From assembly GCA_016870425.1 (NCBI GenBank), contig VGBQ01000148.1, forward strand, positions 1 to 6,258: 6,258 bases of DNA. The letters are read 5' to 3'. The translations under genes and the position numbers were made by a program. The notes below the pieces were generated by a model. The model searched no databases. It was given only the letters and a program-made list of their open reading frames with translations, and had not been told where the DNA came from. Numbering within the stretch: the first letter of the stretch is position 1; each line of letters begins with the position of its first letter. Shown piece by piece: positions 1 to 6,167 of the stretch. This stretch comes from Actinomycetota bacterium (lineage in GTDB: Bacteria > Actinomycetota > Actinomycetes > S36-B12).

Positions 1-132
1 ATTAGGCGGCGGATCATTTGCGCGATATCCCCGGACCCCATCGACCCCGTCAGCTGCCTGCGCGGTGACCATCAGCCCGCCGGGAATCAGCAGGACAGCC
101 AGGCTCACGATCGCGGCAGCCAGCGACTTCAT
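1..132 (-). CDS. Secreted protein, N-terminal fragment (runs off window)
   Basis: An open frame begins with ATG at 132 and continues without a stop to the window edge, giving 44 codons. The N-terminus is a textbook Sec signal peptide: MKS, then a hydrophobic core (about residues 4-23, rich in Ala, Val and Leu), then Ala-Gln-Ala at 24-26 followed by Ala-Asp, suggesting signal peptidase I cleavage after residue 26. There is no lipobox cysteine, so a lipoprotein is unlikely. Only about 18 mature residues (ADGVDG..., ending DPPPN) are visible, so the function cannot be named. No Shine-Dalgarno sequence is obvious in front of the ATG. A TTGACA box sits 30-35 bp upstream, which would fit a leaderless or very short-leader transcript. 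That an exported protein starts here is well supported; its identity is open. Confidence 0.7.
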   Translation of the reverse strand, partial: MKSLAAAIVSLAVLLIPGGLMVTAQAADGVDGVRGYRANDPPPN

Positions 133-138
133 GGCACC

Positions 139-167
139 ATGCTGAGCGTCGTCGATTGACCTGTCAA
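139..167 (-). promoter_or_regulatory. Possible promoter of the secreted-protein gene
   Basis: On the minus strand a perfect TTGACA (-35, at 167-162) is followed after 17 bp by CAGCAT at 144-139, a poor -10 matching 3 of 6 consensus bases. Seven bases further on lies the ATG at 132, so transcription from here would start at or next to the start codon (leaderless mRNA, common in actinobacteria). The -35 is good and the -10 weak, so this is a guess. Confidence 0.22.
156..167. repeat. 12-bp dyad TTGACctGTCAA
   Basis: A perfect inverted repeat with 5-bp arms and a 2-bp centre. It contains the TTGACA candidate -35 box and lies 24-35 bp upstream of the ATG of the secreted-protein gene. Position and symmetry resemble an operator, but arms this short can arise by chance and I recognise no regulator. 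Confidence 0.35.
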
Positions 168-193
168 GGCACGATGATGCGCCTTGAGCGTCA

Positions 194-216
194 CCGCTCT
201 CGGAGGTCCGAAGCGG
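194..216. other. Hairpin, 9 bp with one bulge
   Basis: CCGCT (194-198) pairs with AGCGG (212-216). After a bulged C at 199, TCGG (200-203) pairs with CCGA (208-211), leaving the 4-nt loop AGGT. It should fold on either strand. There is no T-run on either side. It could be a second terminator after tRNA-Pro or a structure upstream of the secreted-protein gene; the sequence does not decide. Confidence 0.35.
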
Positions 217-228
217 CCGAAGTAGGAC

Positions 229-261
229 GAATGTTCGAGCAGAATGGTCACCGGAATGGTC
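229..261. repeat. Three phased 8-bp direct repeats GAATGKTC
   Basis: GAATGTTC (229-236), GAATGGTC (242-249) and GAATGGTC (254-261) follow each other at periods of 13 and 12 bp. The last two are identical. They lie about 100-130 bp upstream of the secreted-protein start, between the two hairpins. Arrays with near-helical spacing can be binding sites for a regulator, but short repeats in 200 bp of noncoding DNA may also be chance. Confidence 0.35.
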
Positions 262-286
262 CCCACTCCACCTTCGATGACAGTCG

Positions 287-317
287 AGGCCGGCTCCTCG
301 AGGTGAGAAGCCGGCCT
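287..317 (-). terminator. Hairpin downstream of tRNA-Pro, probable terminator
   Basis: AGGCCGGCT (287-295) and AGCCGGCCT (309-317) are perfect 9-bp, very GC-rich inverted arms around a 13-nt loop. The loop itself contains the palindrome CCTCGAGG (296-303). On the minus strand the hairpin begins 20 nt past the tRNA 3' end, the expected place for a terminator of the tRNA transcript. No U-tract follows, as in many actinobacterial terminators, so termination efficiency is inferred. Confidence 0.55.
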
Positions 318-337
318 GTGACGTGTGATGACATTTG

Positions 338-411
<74 letters not shown>

Positions 412-454
412 CCGCCCCGCAGTCCCAGGATCGCTGGCTTACGGGAACCGCGAA

Positions 455-460
455 AGCCTA
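455..460 (-). promoter_or_regulatory. Possible -10 box for tRNA-Pro
   Basis: TAGGCT on the minus strand fits the actinobacterial -10 pattern TANNNT. It would place a start about 37 nt before the mature tRNA 5' end, leaving a leader for RNase P to remove. No good -35 lies 16-18 bp upstream (GAGGGG occupies that position), so support is weak. Confidence 0.22.
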
Positions 461-512
461 TCCGAGCGGGCAATGCTCCCCTCCGCCGGGCGCCTCCCTC
501 CACGAGACGTCA

Positions 513-571
513 TTGAGTGGCGGCTAGTGGGCGCGACACGCCGGCGCGGGACCGCACGAGGCGCCACTCAA
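513..571 (-). terminator. Inverted repeat after der, probable operon-end structure
   Basis: TTGAGTGGCG (513-522) and CGCCACTCAA (562-571) are perfect 10-bp inverted arms separated by 39 bp. On the minus strand the structure begins 5 nt after the der stop codon. The interior can form two small hairpins, GCG/CGC (546-555) and GGCG/CGCC (530-542), so the RNA would be a branched fold closed by the long stem. There is no U-tract after it. The location suggests a terminator or 3'-end stabiliser of the long operon; the dyad is certain, the function inferred. Confidence 0.5.
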
Positions 572-575
572 CGAA

Positions 576-2069
576 CTAGCGGCGGCGCTTCTCGCGGATG
601 CGGAGATTGATGCGGATCGGCGTACCCACGAAACCGAACTCCTCACGGAGCCGGCGCTCGATGAATCGGCGATAACCGGCCTCGAGGAATCCCGTGGTGA
701 AGAGCACGAAGGTCGGCGGACGCGTGCCGCCCTGGGTGCCGAAGAGGATGCGCGGCTGCTTGCCACCACGCAGCGGATGCGGGTGCGCGGCGACGAGCTC
801 GGAGAGGAAGGCATTGAGCCGGGAGGTCGACACGCGGGTCTCCCACCCCGCGAGCGCCTCTTCCAGAGCCGGGACGAGCTTCTGCACGTGACGCCCGGTG
901 AGGGCGGAGACATTGACCCGGGGCGCCCAGCGGACCTGCACGAGCTCGCGATCGATCTCGCGCTCGAGGTAGCGCTGGCGATCCTCGTCCATGAGGTCCC
1001 ACTTGTTGTAGGCGATGACGAGCGCACGACCGGTCTCGACGACGAGCGAGAAGAGACGCAGGTCCTGCTCGGCCAGAGGCTCGGACGCGTCGACCAGGAC
1101 GAGGGCGACCTCGGACTTCTCCAGGGCAGCGCGTGTGCGCAGGCTGGCGTAGTACTCGTGCCCACTCGCCTCTCGGACACGGCGCCGGATGCCGGCGGTG
1201 TCGACGAACCACCACTCCTGGCCTCCGAGCACGATGAGCTCGTCCACCGGATCGACCGTGGTCCCCGCGACGGAGTCGACCACCACGCGCGACTCGCCTG
1301 CGAGTTTGTTGAGCAGAGAGGACTTGCCGACATTGGGCTTGCCGAGCAGCGCCACGCGCCGAGGCCCGCCGCCGCGGACACGACCCTGGCCCTCTTCCGG
1401 GAGGAGGGCCACGACCTCATCGAGGAGGTCCCCACTCCCCCTGCCGTGCAGGGCCGACACGGCGTGCGGCTCGCCCAGGCCGAGTGACCACAGGGAGGCG
1501 GCGTCGGACTCGGTGCGCGCATCGTCGACCTTGTTGGCCACCAGGAGCACGGGTACGCCGGCCTTGCGGAGCACGCGCACCACTGACTCGTCGGCGTCGA
1601 GGGGACCGACGGTGGCATCGACGACGAGCAGGACCACGTCGGCGTCGTTCATGGCGCGCTCTGCCTGGGCTGCGATCTGCGCGGACATGCCCCGGGCATC
1701 GCGCTGCCAGCCCCCGGTGTCCATGAGCAGGAAGCGGCGGCCATTCCACTCCGCCTCGTAACTCACTCGATCGCGGGTCACGCCCGGCACGTCCTCGACC
1801 ACGGCCTCACGGCGACCGAGGATGCGATTGACAAGTGTCGACTTGCCGACGTTGGGTCGGCCGACGACCGCTACGACCGGGAGGAGGTCTTCGTCACCAT
1901 CGAGCGCGCCGTCGAGCTCGTCGAGCTCGCCGAACTCCGCGATGGCCGCCGCCCGGGCAGCAGCGACAAGGGCCGCTGCTGCGTCATCCACGTCGTCATC
2001 GGCGACCCAGGAGCCGTCCTCACCTGCGACATCGAGGTCGGGGGCATCGGCTTCGTCATCGCGGGTCAC
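576..2069 (-). CDS. der: Ribosome biogenesis GTPase Der (EngA), 497 aa
   Basis: Der is an essential cytoplasmic GTPase with two tandem G domains that assists 50S subunit maturation. First domain: P-loop GRPNVGKST at 70-78, Thr98 in PGVTRD (G2), DTGG at 117-120, NKVD at 179-182, SALHG near 205. Second domain: GKPNVGKSS at 243-251, DTAG at 290-293, NKWD at 355-358, SALTG at 388-392. The C-terminal 85 or so residues form the KH-like domain and end in the basic IREKRRR. All nucleotide-binding motifs are intact. Residues 1-62 are an extra Asp/Glu/Ala-rich stretch in front of the G domain, of the kind seen in actinobacterial Der. The start is GTG at 2069, whose GTGA overlaps the stop of the upstream acyltransferase gene by 4 bp. 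There is no strong ribosome binding site, so translational coupling is likely. It is the last gene of the operon. Confidence 0.97.
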   Translation of the reverse strand: MTRDDEADAPDLDVAGEDGSWVADDDVDDAAAALVAAARAAAIAEFGELDELDGALDGDEDLLPVVAVVGRPNVGKSTLVNRILGRREAVVEDVPGVTRDRVSYEAEWNGRRFLLMDTGGWQRDARGMSAQIAAQAERAMNDADVVLLVVDATVGPLDADESVVRVLRKAGVPVLLVANKVDDARTESDAASLWSLGLGEPHAVSALHGRGSGDLLDEVVALLPEEGQGRVRGGGPRRVALLGKPNVGKSSLLNKLAGESRVVVDSVAGTTVDPVDELIVLGGQEWWFVDTAGIRRRVREASGHEYYASLRTRAALEKSEVALVLVDASEPLAEQDLRLFSLVVETGRALVIAYNKWDLMDEDRQRYLEREIDRELVQVRWAPRVNVSALTGRHVQKLVPALEEALAGWETRVSTSRLNAFLSELVAAHPHPLRGGKQPRILFGTQGGTRPPTFVLFTTGFLEAGYRRFIERRLREEFGFVGTPIRINLRIREKRRR

Positions 2070-2704
2070 GACCGACCATTGTCCGGTGCGGGCTCACCCG
2101 GCCCGAGGGCGACCCCATCGGTGCGACCAGCGCGCACCATGGCGGCCGCGACATGGTCCGCGACTCGCTGACGAATGGCCTCGGCCAGACCCCGCACGGT
2201 GGCGCGCGAGACGGGGTCACCCCGGGGCGGAATCTCGAGGGGCGCCCCGATGACCACCTCGATGCGCGAGCGCAGGGGCGGCGGATCCGTCGCGTGCCGG
2301 CCGCCACCGCCGAACACCGCGACCGGGAGGATCGGCGCAGGGACCCGCGATGCCAGGTAGGCGGCCGCGGTCTCGCGCCCGCTCCCCGACCACGCACCGA
2401 TGGCGCCGCCCGCGGCCAGGCGGTCCACGGCGGTGCGCAGGCCGCGGCCCGGATCCTCGGGCGCGATGACGATGCGACCGGGGATGCGGCCCGTGATGCC
2501 CGCCAGGGCACCCGGGTCGACCAGCACATCCACGGGCCGAGGGAGTGCGCTGGCGATGAGGGCCGCATCGAGGAAGCCCTCGTGCTGCGCGACGACCACG
2601 AGGGCCCCGCGACGCGGACACTGGTGCGCACCACTGACGCGCACGCGGTAGCCCCACCGGAGCACGGGCGACACGAGATTGCGCGCCGTGGCGCTCGCGC
2701 TCAT
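2066..2704 (-). CDS. PlsC-like lysophospholipid acyltransferase family protein, 212 aa
   Basis: The family transfers an acyl chain to lysophosphatidic acid or related acceptors at the membrane. Visible support: motif I HX4D as H41-EGFL-D46 (catalytic His and Asp), a Gly/Arg/Ile segment at 69-80 where motif II lies, and motif IV as VPAPILPVAV at 121-130. Motif III, normally FPEGTRS, reads WSGSGRE at 105-111, so the usual Glu is replaced by Gly while the Arg (110) remains. There is no clear transmembrane helix. The protein is short for PlsC (usually about 230-260 aa) and ends in a Gly/Pro-rich tail. Its ATG overlaps the cmk stop (ATGA) and its TGA overlaps the der start (GTGA). In actinobacteria a gene of this family commonly sits between cmk and der. 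Family membership is clear from order plus motifs; activity as a true 1-acylglycerol-3-phosphate acyltransferase is uncertain. Confidence 0.8.
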   Translation of the reverse strand: MSASATARNLVSPVLRWGYRVRVSGAHQCPRRGALVVVAQHEGFLDAALIASALPRPVDVLVDPGALAGITGRIPGRIVIAPEDPGRGLRTAVDRLAAGGAIGAWSGSGRETAAAYLASRVPAPILPVAVFGGGGRHATDPPPLRSRIEVVIGAPLEIPPRGDPVSRATVRGLAEAIRQRVADHVAAAMVRAGRTDGVALGPGEPAPDNGRS

Positions 2705-3387
2705 CCGCGGTCCCGGTGCAGAGCGTCGATTACCGCGTCGATCACCTCGTCGAGGGTCAGGTGCGTGCCGTCTATCGCGATCGCATCGGATGCCTGCTGG
2801 AGAGGTGACACCGCTCGCGTCGAGTCCAGGGCATCCCTCGCCTGGAGATTGGCCTGTGCGGCGGTGATACTGCCCGTGCCCGACCGCTCGGAGTCCTCGC
2901 TCGCGCGCCGCTGGGCCCGCGCATCGGCGTCCGCCGTGAGATAGATCTTCAGGTCTGCCCGCGGCAGCACGACAGTGCCGATATCGCGCCCCTCCATGAC
3001 GACTCCCCTGCCAGCGGCACCGGCGTCATCGACCATCGCACGCTGGCTGGCGACCAGGCGCGCACGCACCTCGGGCACGGCGGCCACGCGGCTCACGGCA
3101 TCAGCGACCTCTGCGGCCCTGATGTCCGCGGATACGTCGTCGCCGTCGACGCTCACGCCGGGGGCGATCGGATCCACGCGCAGCTCGATGACCGGCTCGT
3201 GACACCGTGCCGCCACCGCTCGGGGATCGTCGATATCGACACCGTGGGCCAGCATCCACCAGGTCATGGCGCGGTACATCGCCCCCGTGTCGACGTAGCT
3301 CAGGCCCAGCCGCTCAGCGACCCCGCGCGACGTGCTCGACTTGCCCGAGCCCGAGGGCCCGTCGATGGCGATGATGGGTCGCGGCAC
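2701..3387 (-). CDS. cmk: Cytidylate kinase, 228 aa
   Basis: Cmk phosphorylates CMP and dCMP with ATP in the cytoplasm, recycling cytidine nucleotides for RNA, DNA and phospholipid (CDP-diacylglycerol) synthesis. The P-loop GPSGSGKSS is at 10-18. YVDTGAMYRA (31-40) and EGRDIGTVVLP (132-142) form the CMP site typical of Cmk. The Arg-rich lid segment ARAQRRASE is around 156-164, and the conserved RDALDSTRAVSPL block is at 184-196. Length matches the family (about 220-230). The start is GTG at 3387, which gives the canonical N-terminus directly before the P-loop strand; an AGGG at 3398-3395, 7 nt upstream, can serve as ribosome binding site. A 9-bp gap separates it from tyrA, and its stop overlaps the next gene's ATG by 4 bp. 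In this place the gene may supply CMP recycling for the neighbouring lipid gene, but that link is inference. Confidence 0.97.
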   Translation of the reverse strand: MPRPIIAIDGPSGSGKSSTSRGVAERLGLSYVDTGAMYRAMTWWMLAHGVDIDDPRAVAARCHEPVIELRVDPIAPGVSVDGDDVSADIRAAEVADAVSRVAAVPEVRARLVASQRAMVDDAGAAGRGVVMEGRDIGTVVLPRADLKIYLTADADARAQRRASEDSERSGTGSITAAQANLQARDALDSTRAVSPLQQASDAIAIDGTHLTLDEVIDAVIDALHRDRG

Positions 3388-3396
3388 GGCACAACC

Positions 3397-4461
3397 CTAG
3401 GCGCGCACGTCGAAGCCGAGTGCTCGCAGCCCCTCGACGAGCCGGGTCGTCGCCTCGGGTCGCACGGAGAGTTCCACCAGTCCCGACGGCTTGCCGAGGA
3501 CGTGGTCGATGCGCACATCCTCGAGGTTGACCTCCAAGCCACCCGCGGCGACGAAGAGCCGGGCGAGCTCCCCGGGCTCATCCTTGATGATCACGGGCAC
3601 GAGGTCATACGCCGTCGCCGTCGCCCCATGCTTGCCGGGGATGCGGCGTTGCCCCTGGACTCCTCGCGCGAGGGCATCCCCGAGATCCTCGCGTTGACGC
3701 AGTCGAGTGATCGCCCCCTCGAGGTCGCGCGCAAAGGCTTCGAGCACGTCGGCCACCGAGTCGGCGTTGGAGTTGAGAATCGACTGCCAGAGGCGGGGGT
3801 CGGAGCCGGCGATGCGCGTCATGTCGCGCAGCCCCTGCCCCGACACGGCGACGGCGTCCGGGTCCGCGTCCAGCAGACGGGCCGCGAGCAGCGAGGACAG
3901 TAGTTGCGGGGCATGCGAGGTGAGTGCCACAGCGCGGTCGTGGTCCTCCGGAGCCATCATCACGGGCACCGCACCGCACGTGACCACCAGATCGCGCACG
4001 TCTTCGACACGTTGAGGGTCGCTCTCCGCCAGGGGCGAGATGACCCACACACGATCATCGAAGAGGTCGTGGCGTGCCGCCGCAGCTCCCGATGTCTCGC
4101 GGCCTGCCATGGGATGGCCGCCGACCAGTCGCCTCGGGTCCGCTCCCGCCGCCCGAGCCTCGGCGAGGGGCTCAGCCTTCACCGAGGTCACGTCCGTGAC
4201 CGTCGCATCGGGGAAGTCCCCGGCCCGCGCCATGGCCGGACCCGCCACGTCGGGTGGCACCGCCACGACCACGAGACGGGGTTGCCCCGCGTCCGGCCGC
4301 CACGGCTCCCCGGCGCCCCTGTCCACGGCCTCAGCGACCGCGACGGCGTCCACGTCGTCAAGCCACACCTGCACGCCGGCCCGCCGCAGGGCTAGGCCGA
4401 CCGATGCGCCGATGAGCCCGCTGCCGATGACCAGGACAGGCCCGCTGACGGGCGCAGTCAT
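3397..4461 (-). CDS. tyrA: Prephenate dehydrogenase with ACT-like domain, 354 aa
   Basis: TyrA oxidatively decarboxylates prephenate to 4-hydroxyphenylpyruvate, the committed step to tyrosine. The Rossmann loop GSGLIG is at 13-18, followed by the acidic residues D35/D36 at the end of the second strand, which favours NAD over NADP. VTSVKAEPL (91-99), GGHPMAGRETSG (114-125) and TSHAPQLLSS (181-190) are conserved TyrA active-site blocks. From about 287 an ACT-like domain follows (VPVIIKDEPGELARLF... to the end), suggesting feedback control by an aromatic amino acid. The frame is open upstream to 4536, but I chose ATG 4461: it starts 9 residues before the Rossmann strand, overlaps the chorismate mutase stop as ATGA, and has AGGA at 4474-4471, 9 nt upstream. 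It uses the product of its upstream neighbour AroH, so the pair catalyses two consecutive steps. Confidence 0.95.
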   Translation of the reverse strand: MTAPVSGPVLVIGSGLIGASVGLALRRAGVQVWLDDVDAVAVAEAVDRGAGEPWRPDAGQPRLVVVAVPPDVAGPAMARAGDFPDATVTDVTSVKAEPLAEARAAGADPRRLVGGHPMAGRETSGAAAARHDLFDDRVWVISPLAESDPQRVEDVRDLVVTCGAVPVMMAPEDHDRAVALTSHAPQLLSSLLAARLLDADPDAVAVSGQGLRDMTRIAGSDPRLWQSILNSNADSVADVLEAFARDLEGAITRLRQREDLGDALARGVQGQRRIPGKHGATATAYDLVPVIIKDEPGELARLFVAAGGLEVNLEDVRIDHVLGKPSGLVELSVRPEATTRLVEGLRALGFDVRA

Positions 4462-4820
4462 GGTGCGAGATCCTGGCGGAGGGCCTCGGCTCCGCGCAGG
4501 TAGACGTGCTGCACCTCGGAGCGCGGTAGGTCGCACTCGGCATGCGCGAGCACCCGCACCACGCGAGGCAGGGCACCGTGCACGTCAAGCTCCTGTGCGC
4601 AGATGAGGGGGACGTCGGACAGACCAAGTGAGCGTGCCGCAGCCGCCGGGAAGGCGCACTGCAAGTCCGGGGTGGCCGTGAAGAGGATGCTGATGAGGGC
4701 ATCGGTGGTCAGGGAATTGCGCGCGAGCATCGCCGTGACGAGCTCGGTGACAGCCTCGGTCATCTCCTGAGCGTCGTCATCCTGGAGCACCGTGGCTCCC
4801 CGGATTCCCCTCATCGGCAT
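4458..4820 (-). CDS. aroH: Chorismate mutase, AroH type, 120 aa
   Basis: Rearranges chorismate to prephenate. This is the trimeric alpha/beta-barrel class known from Bacillus subtilis AroH, not the helical AroQ class. By comparison with the B. subtilis sequence from memory, the active-site residues are present: Arg7 (MRGIRGAT), Arg63 (FPAAAARSL), Cys74 and Glu77 (ICAQELDV), Arg89 (RVVRVL), Tyr107 (HVYLRG) and Arg115 (ALRQDL). The last block usually reads LRPDL, so Pro is changed to Gln. Length is close to the 127 aa of B. subtilis, with a shorter tail. AGGGTG at 4831-4826 lies 5 nt from ATG 4820 and 11 nt from the in-frame ATG 4814, so the latter start is possible too. It lies 16 bp after rluB and overlaps tyrA by 4 bp, which fits channelled expression of the tyrosine branch. 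Confidence 0.95.
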   Translation of the reverse strand: MPMRGIRGATVLQDDDAQEMTEAVTELVTAMLARNSLTTDALISILFTATPDLQCAFPAAAARSLGLSDVPLICAQELDVHGALPRVVRVLAHAECDLPRSEVQHVYLRGAEALRQDLAP

Positions 4821-4836
4821 GGGGTCACCCTAGTGT

Positions 4837-5568
4837 TTACAAGCCCGCGGCGGTGTAGAGGCTGTGAAGCTCCGGCCCGGCCACGACTCGGGTGCGCCCG
4901 GGGCGCAACTGCCCCAGTCGGATCGGCCCCACCTGCGTGCGCACGAGCTCCTCGACCGGATGTCCCACCGCGTCGAGAAGCCGGCGGACGATGTGGTTGC
5001 GCCCCTCGTGCAGCGTCACCTCAACCAGGGCCTTGTTGGGCGTGGCCTCCACGATGGCGAAGGAGTCGACCTTCGCTGGGCCGTCGTCGAGCTCGATTCC
5101 GGCACGCAATTGTCGCCCCACATCACGGGGAATCGGACCGGGGACCAGCGCGACGTAGGTCTTCGCGACGCCGTGGGAGGGGTGGGCAAGGTGCTGTGCG
5201 AGTACGCCGTCATTGGTCAGTAGCAGTAGGCCCTCGGTGTCGGAGTCGAGCCGACCCACGTGGAAGAGTCGCTCGGTCCGCTCGGTGACGTAGTCCCCGA
5301 CGCATGGGCGGCCGAGATCGTCGGACATCGCCGTGACAACGCCGCGTGGCTTGTTCAGAGCGAGGACGACCGTGTCGGGGGCCGTGGGCACGCGCTCGCC
5401 ATCCACGCGCACGACCGCTCGGCGCGGATCCACGCGCAGTCCCTGCTCGCGCACGATCCGGCCGTCGACCTCGACTCGGCCCTGGGCAATCAGGTCCTCA
5501 CAGGCACGCCGACTGCCGATCCCCGCGGCAGCGAGGACCTTCTGGAGGCGCACGCCCTCGTCGGCCAC
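4837..5568 (-). CDS. rluB: RluB/RsuA-family rRNA pseudouridine synthase, 243 aa
   Basis: The enzyme converts a specific uridine of rRNA to pseudouridine; for RluB the target is in 23S rRNA helix 90-92. An S4 RNA-binding domain occupies about residues 5-50 (RLQKVLAAAGIGSRRACEDL, then VEVDG). The catalytic domain follows: ALNKPRGVVT at 70-79, the catalytic loop HVGRLDSDTEGLLLLTNDG at 103-121 with catalytic Asp108, and HEGRNHIVRRLLDAVGHPV at 187-205. Length is typical of the short RluB/RsuA forms. Exact substrate class (RluB, RluE, RluF, RsuA) cannot be proved from motifs; position after scpB is the usual place of the gene named rluB. The start is GTG 5568, sharing one base with the scpB stop (TAGTG). 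No ribosome binding site is visible, so reinitiation after scpB is likely. Confidence 0.92.
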   Translation of the reverse strand: MADEGVRLQKVLAAAGIGSRRACEDLIAQGRVEVDGRIVREQGLRVDPRRAVVRVDGERVPTAPDTVVLALNKPRGVVTAMSDDLGRPCVGDYVTERTERLFHVGRLDSDTEGLLLLTNDGVLAQHLAHPSHGVAKTYVALVPGPIPRDVGRQLRAGIELDDGPAKVDSFAIVEATPNKALVEVTLHEGRNHIVRRLLDAVGHPVEELVRTQVGPIRLGQLRPGRTRVVAGPELHSLYTAAGL

Positions 5569-6167
5569 TAGTCGCCCGCGGCCACGGCGTCGATGACCGC
5601 CTCGAGCTCAGCGAGGTCGGGGAGATGCTCCGCGAGGTCGGGTAGGTCGTCGAGGGATGCGATGCCCATGCGCTCGAGGAAGTACGGCGTCGTACGGAAG
5701 AGGATCGCCTGACTCGAGGGATCGGTGCCCGCCTCCTCGATGAGTCCCCGCGACTGGAGAGTGCGCAGCACCCCATCGACATTGACACCGCGGACGGCGC
5801 TGATCCTGGCGCGCGACACGGGCTGGCGATAGGCAATCACGGCAAGGGTCTCCAGTGCCGCCTGAGTCAGTCGCGCCTGCTGGCCGTCGATGACCCAGCG
5901 TTCGACCATCCCCGAGCACGACTCGCTGGTGTAGAAGCGCCAACCTCCCGCGACCTCGCGCAAGGCGAATCCGCGCTCCTGGGAGAGATACTCCTCTGCT
6001 AGCTCATTCAGTCGGGCGGCGACGACCTCGACGGGGTGACGCGTGGCCTCGGCGAGCTCCACGGTGGACTGGGGTTCCACCGCGACGATGAGCAGGGCCT
6101 CGAGAGCTGCGCCCAGCGACGGTGCAGGCAGTTCGTCGCCGGGCTCCTCGGCGGCAACCTCGGTCAT
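5568..6167 (-). CDS. scpB: SMC complex kleisin-associated protein ScpB, 199 aa
   Basis: ScpB dimers bind the kleisin ScpA and with SMC form the condensin that organises and segregates the chromosome. Two winged-helix domains are expected: an N-terminal one (about 18-90, ALEALLIVAVEPQS..., ALREVAGGWRFYT) and a second one containing the highly conserved LTQAALETLAVIAYRQPVSR (100-119) and IRGVN-like VRGVNVDGVLRTLQSRGLI (125-143). ILFRTTPYFLERMGIASLDD (155-174) is the typical C-terminal signature. The last residues are acidic. ATG 6167 overlaps the preceding stop as ATGA and is preceded by AAGGGA at 6180-6175, a good ribosome binding site 7 nt away. Length is normal. It is the best anchor for the operon identity. 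Confidence 0.96.
   Translation of the reverse strand: MTEVAAEEPGDELPAPSLGAALEALLIVAVEPQSTVELAEATRHPVEVVAARLNELAEEYLSQERGFALREVAGGWRFYTSESCSGMVERWVIDGQQARLTQAALETLAVIAYRQPVSRARISAVRGVNVDGVLRTLQSRGLIEEAGTDPSSQAILFRTTPYFLERMGIASLDDLPDLAEHLPDLAELEAVIDAVAAGD

Noticed and set aside
228..237. CGAATGTTCG considered as a LexA (SOS) or similar box
   Set aside because: The actinobacterial/Bacillus SOS box needs GAAC and GTTC half-sites with four bases between; here the arms CGAA and TTCG are only two bases apart.
276..333. 7-bp direct repeat GATGACA (276-282 and 327-333) around the hairpin at 287-317, as a target-site duplication or attachment site next to a tRNA
   Set aside because: Only 7 bp, no mobile gene nearby, no copy of the tRNA 3' end, and the interval is too small for an inserted element.
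777..1487. Long plus-strand open frame opposite der (236 codons)
   Set aside because: It is antisense to clearly conserved der sequence, is Arg/Asp/Gly-rich with no domain, and arises from the high-G+C codon pattern on the opposite strand.
524..1618. Second minus-strand frame of 364 codons inside der
   Set aside because: Ser/Arg-rich low-complexity translation in an alternative frame of an intact, well-conserved gene.
1835..2944. Plus-strand open frame of 369 codons across der, the acyltransferase gene and cmk
   Set aside because: It crosses three real genes on the other strand, is made mostly of Arg, Ala, Gly and Pro, and shows no recognisable domain or ribosome binding site.
3199..3903. 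Plus-strand open frame of 234 codons opposite tyrA and cmk
   Set aside because: Shadow of the real minus-strand genes; no family features.
4462..4536. N-terminal extension of tyrA by 25 codons
   Set aside because: It would overlap most of the conserved C-terminus of chorismate mutase, is Arg/Pro-rich, and lacks the ATGA overlap and AGGA site that support the start at 4461.
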